This document shows, piece by piece, positions 62,191 through 64,000 of a stretch of DNA of 64,000 nt. Within the stretch, counting starts at the first letter, position 1. Each line of letters opens with the position of its first letter. The DNA is from Merluccius polli (taxonomy: Eukaryota > Chordata > Actinopteri > Gadiformes > Merlucciidae): NCBI GenBank assembly GCA_030340625.1, contig JAOPHQ010002851.1, forward strand, positions 62,001-126,000, written 5' to 3'. A model generated the notes under the pieces. That model worked only from the letters and a program-made list of their open reading frames with translations. It did not search any database and was not told the DNA's origin. The position numbers were made by a program, and so were the translations under genes.

Positions 62191-63125
62191 GAGTGCAGGT
62201 TAGAGTGGGAGAGAGCCCAAAATGAATCCAGATTTTGTCTCTTTCCACGCTGCTCCTGGCCACAGTTTACACTTTACACACTGTTCGCCTGAATCCCGGG
62301 ATTCCTACGGTGTAAATATCTAAGCTGTGACATGTATACTTTTTGAGTTAGACCGTTTGAAGCCAGCCCTGCTTTCCTCATAGAGAATAGTGGCAGTTTG
62401 GAGAGAAGCAGAGTGAGGGACAAAGTGGCAGTTGGCAATCAATACACACGCGCAGCCGCCCCCTCCCCCCACTGGAGTAGTGGGGGGAGGGGCGGCTGTG
62501 TAACCCGTTTCTATGACTACTGTATTAGTAGTAGCATGTTCGTGTCAGAGTGCAGGTTAGAGTGGGAGAGAGCCCAAAATTAATCCAGATTTTGTCTCTT
62601 TCCACGCTGCTCCTGGCCACAGTTTACATTTTACACACATGATTTTTTCCAGTTTTGTAGACATACTTGTTCTGTCTCTCACAATGTGCTCAAAACATCA
62701 GAGAGACTTACAGAATTTGAATTAGCAGCCTCTAAGTGCGGCCAGTCTGTCTCTTCTCCCCATTGACTGCAATACAAATATTTTCAAATATTTTCAGAGA
62801 GAAGCAGAACGGACCCCTGTTTTAAACTTGCAAGTGTGTCTTGCAAGTGTAAGCTACACAGACATATTATACATCAAACTGTTCGCCTGAATCCCGGGAT
62901 TCCTACGGTGTAAATATCTAAGCTGTGTCATGTATACTTTTTGAGTTAGACCGTTTGAAGCCAGCCCTGCTTTCCTCATAGAGAATAGTGGCAGTTTGGA
63001 GAGAAGCAGAGTGAGGGACAAAGTGGCAGTTGGCAATCAATACACACGCGCAGCCGCCCCCTCCCCCCACTGGAGTAGTGGGGGGAGGGGCGGCTGTGTA
63101 ACCCGTTTCTTTGACTACTGTCAAA
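62191..63125. repeat. locally duplicated repeat with GC palindrome
   Basis: The block TTCGCCTGAATCCCGGGATT ... GGCGGCTGTGTAACCCG is at about 62283-62512 and again at about 62881-63112 (598-bp offset). The block GAGTGCAGGTTAGAGTGGGA is at 62191 and 62548. Each larger copy has a near-perfect GC palindrome (CAGCCGCCCC...GGGGCGGCTG). Confidence 0.9.
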
Positions 63126-63618
63126 GGTGTTTCCACTTGATCTAATTAAGGTCGGTTAGTCAGTGGCCCGAGGCTGTTGTCAGGCAAACTCTATATCCGT
63201 CAGATATCCGTCGTCTGATTGGACGGCGGATACAAGAGGACTCCTATTGGTCAACGCCAATCTGCACTTCCGCGTTTATCAAGCTTTTTTTTTTATTTTA
63301 TTTTTTTTTAAATTAATTAATTTAAAAAAATATATATATATATATGAAGAGTTTAGATGCAAAAGCCTCTAAATCCGTTTGCCCACTTTTCTTATAAATG
63401 ACCATTTTTTATCAGGCTTCTATGTTCAAGTTCAGTCATTTTATTTTAATGGAAATGATAAGGTTATTAGTTAATGAATAAAACATTTTTTTTTCAAAAA
63501 TGTCACTTTAGTCTTTTTATGTGTTTTTACCAAATACATTTTTTTTTTGCGTCAAAAACAGCTAAATCCACCGGTACTTTTTTGGCAAAAACCTCTAAAT
63601 CCACATATTTGGACAAGA
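63126..63618. other. AT-rich spacer
   Basis: Contains T/A homopolymers and a TA run at about 63330-63345. Nothing recognised. Confidence 0.5.
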
Positions 63619-64000
63619 CTAGTGTTGCACCGATACCGATACTAGTATCGGGAGGGGCCCCGATACCGCACTAAAATGCTGGCATCGGTATCGACGAGTA
63701 CGAACAAATAATGCGCCGATGCCATTTACAGATACTAATATGAAACTTGGAACGCAGCGCCTTGTGTCTTTCTGTGCGTTCACACCGAAAGCGCACAAAG
63801 AGGAATCCACCTTGTCCACTCCACCTAAGTCGCTTATGTCGCATTTGCCCCCCTTCAGAATGTTCGTTCTTGCTTTTTTTTAAATTTAAAAGGCCCGCAC
63901 GCCACACGCGCAACTACTGTTGTAGCACAGCCAATTTACCGACATCGTTGATCACGGAAAGTTACTTGATGAAGTCATTAAAAACAGAATTACTCCGATT
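63619..64000. mobile_element. hAT-like element, start (runs off window)
   Basis: TAGTGTTGCACCGATACCGA followed by TACTAGTATCGG and GGCATCGGTATCGACG is the familiar terminal sequence of fish hAT-type elements. Interior continues beyond the window. Confidence 0.5.

Noticed and set aside
61694..62292. Short open frames after the satellite
   Set aside because: No recognisable motifs; they run through repeated, palindromic sequence.

Overview
The window looks like a piece of a ray-finned (teleost) fish chromosome. The left two thirds hold ordinary intron-containing vertebrate genes in the order KAT6B - DUSP29 - DUSP13 cluster - SAMD8 - VDAC2. From general knowledge this is the conserved vertebrate block seen at human 10q22. 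The very dense microsatellites, long G/C homopolymers and fish-type transposon families support a teleost. I cannot name the species.

Layout: (1) 1-11672, plus strand, the 3' part of KAT6B (MYST histone acetyltransferase), entered mid-exon, with eleven exons or exon parts and its 3' UTR to about 13.2 kb. (2) 13.3-28.9 kb, minus strand, five tandem three-exon dual-specificity phosphatase genes: DUSP29, two DUSP13B/DUSP29-like genes, one DUSP13-like gene and a DUSP13A-like gene. All share the same intron phases and all keep the catalytic loop. (3) 30.6-33.8 kb, plus strand, SAMD8 (sphingomyelin-synthase-related ceramide phosphoethanolamine synthase). (4) 36.6-41.0 kb, plus strand, VDAC2 (mitochondrial outer-membrane channel). 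(5) 42-55 kb, gene-poor DNA-transposon territory. It has an apparently intact PIF/Harbinger-type transposase of 384 residues, a reversed shorter copy of the same family, Myb/SANT-like relics, a THAP-like relic, several MITE-like elements, interlocked inverted repeats and a perfect 69-bp-armed palindrome. (6) 55-61.8 kb, a tandem array of a ~2.1-2.25 kb composite unit. Each unit carries a G-run minisatellite and a pyrimidine-rich 37-bp minisatellite studded with TTTCAG. (7) 61.8-64 kb, further duplicated repeats and the start of a hAT-like element.

The host genes do not form one pathway; they are held together by old synteny. The DUSP cluster is a tandem family expansion. SAMD8 acts in ER sphingolipid metabolism and VDAC2 in mitochondrial metabolite flux and BAK control.

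Most notable: two separate +1 frame disruptions in KAT6B; a near-identical 447-bp inverted duplicate of the VDAC2 penultimate exon and flanking introns placed upstream of the VDAC2 promoter; transposon insertions packed against splice sites; nested and interlocked transposons; and the composite satellite with its two unusual internal minisatellites.
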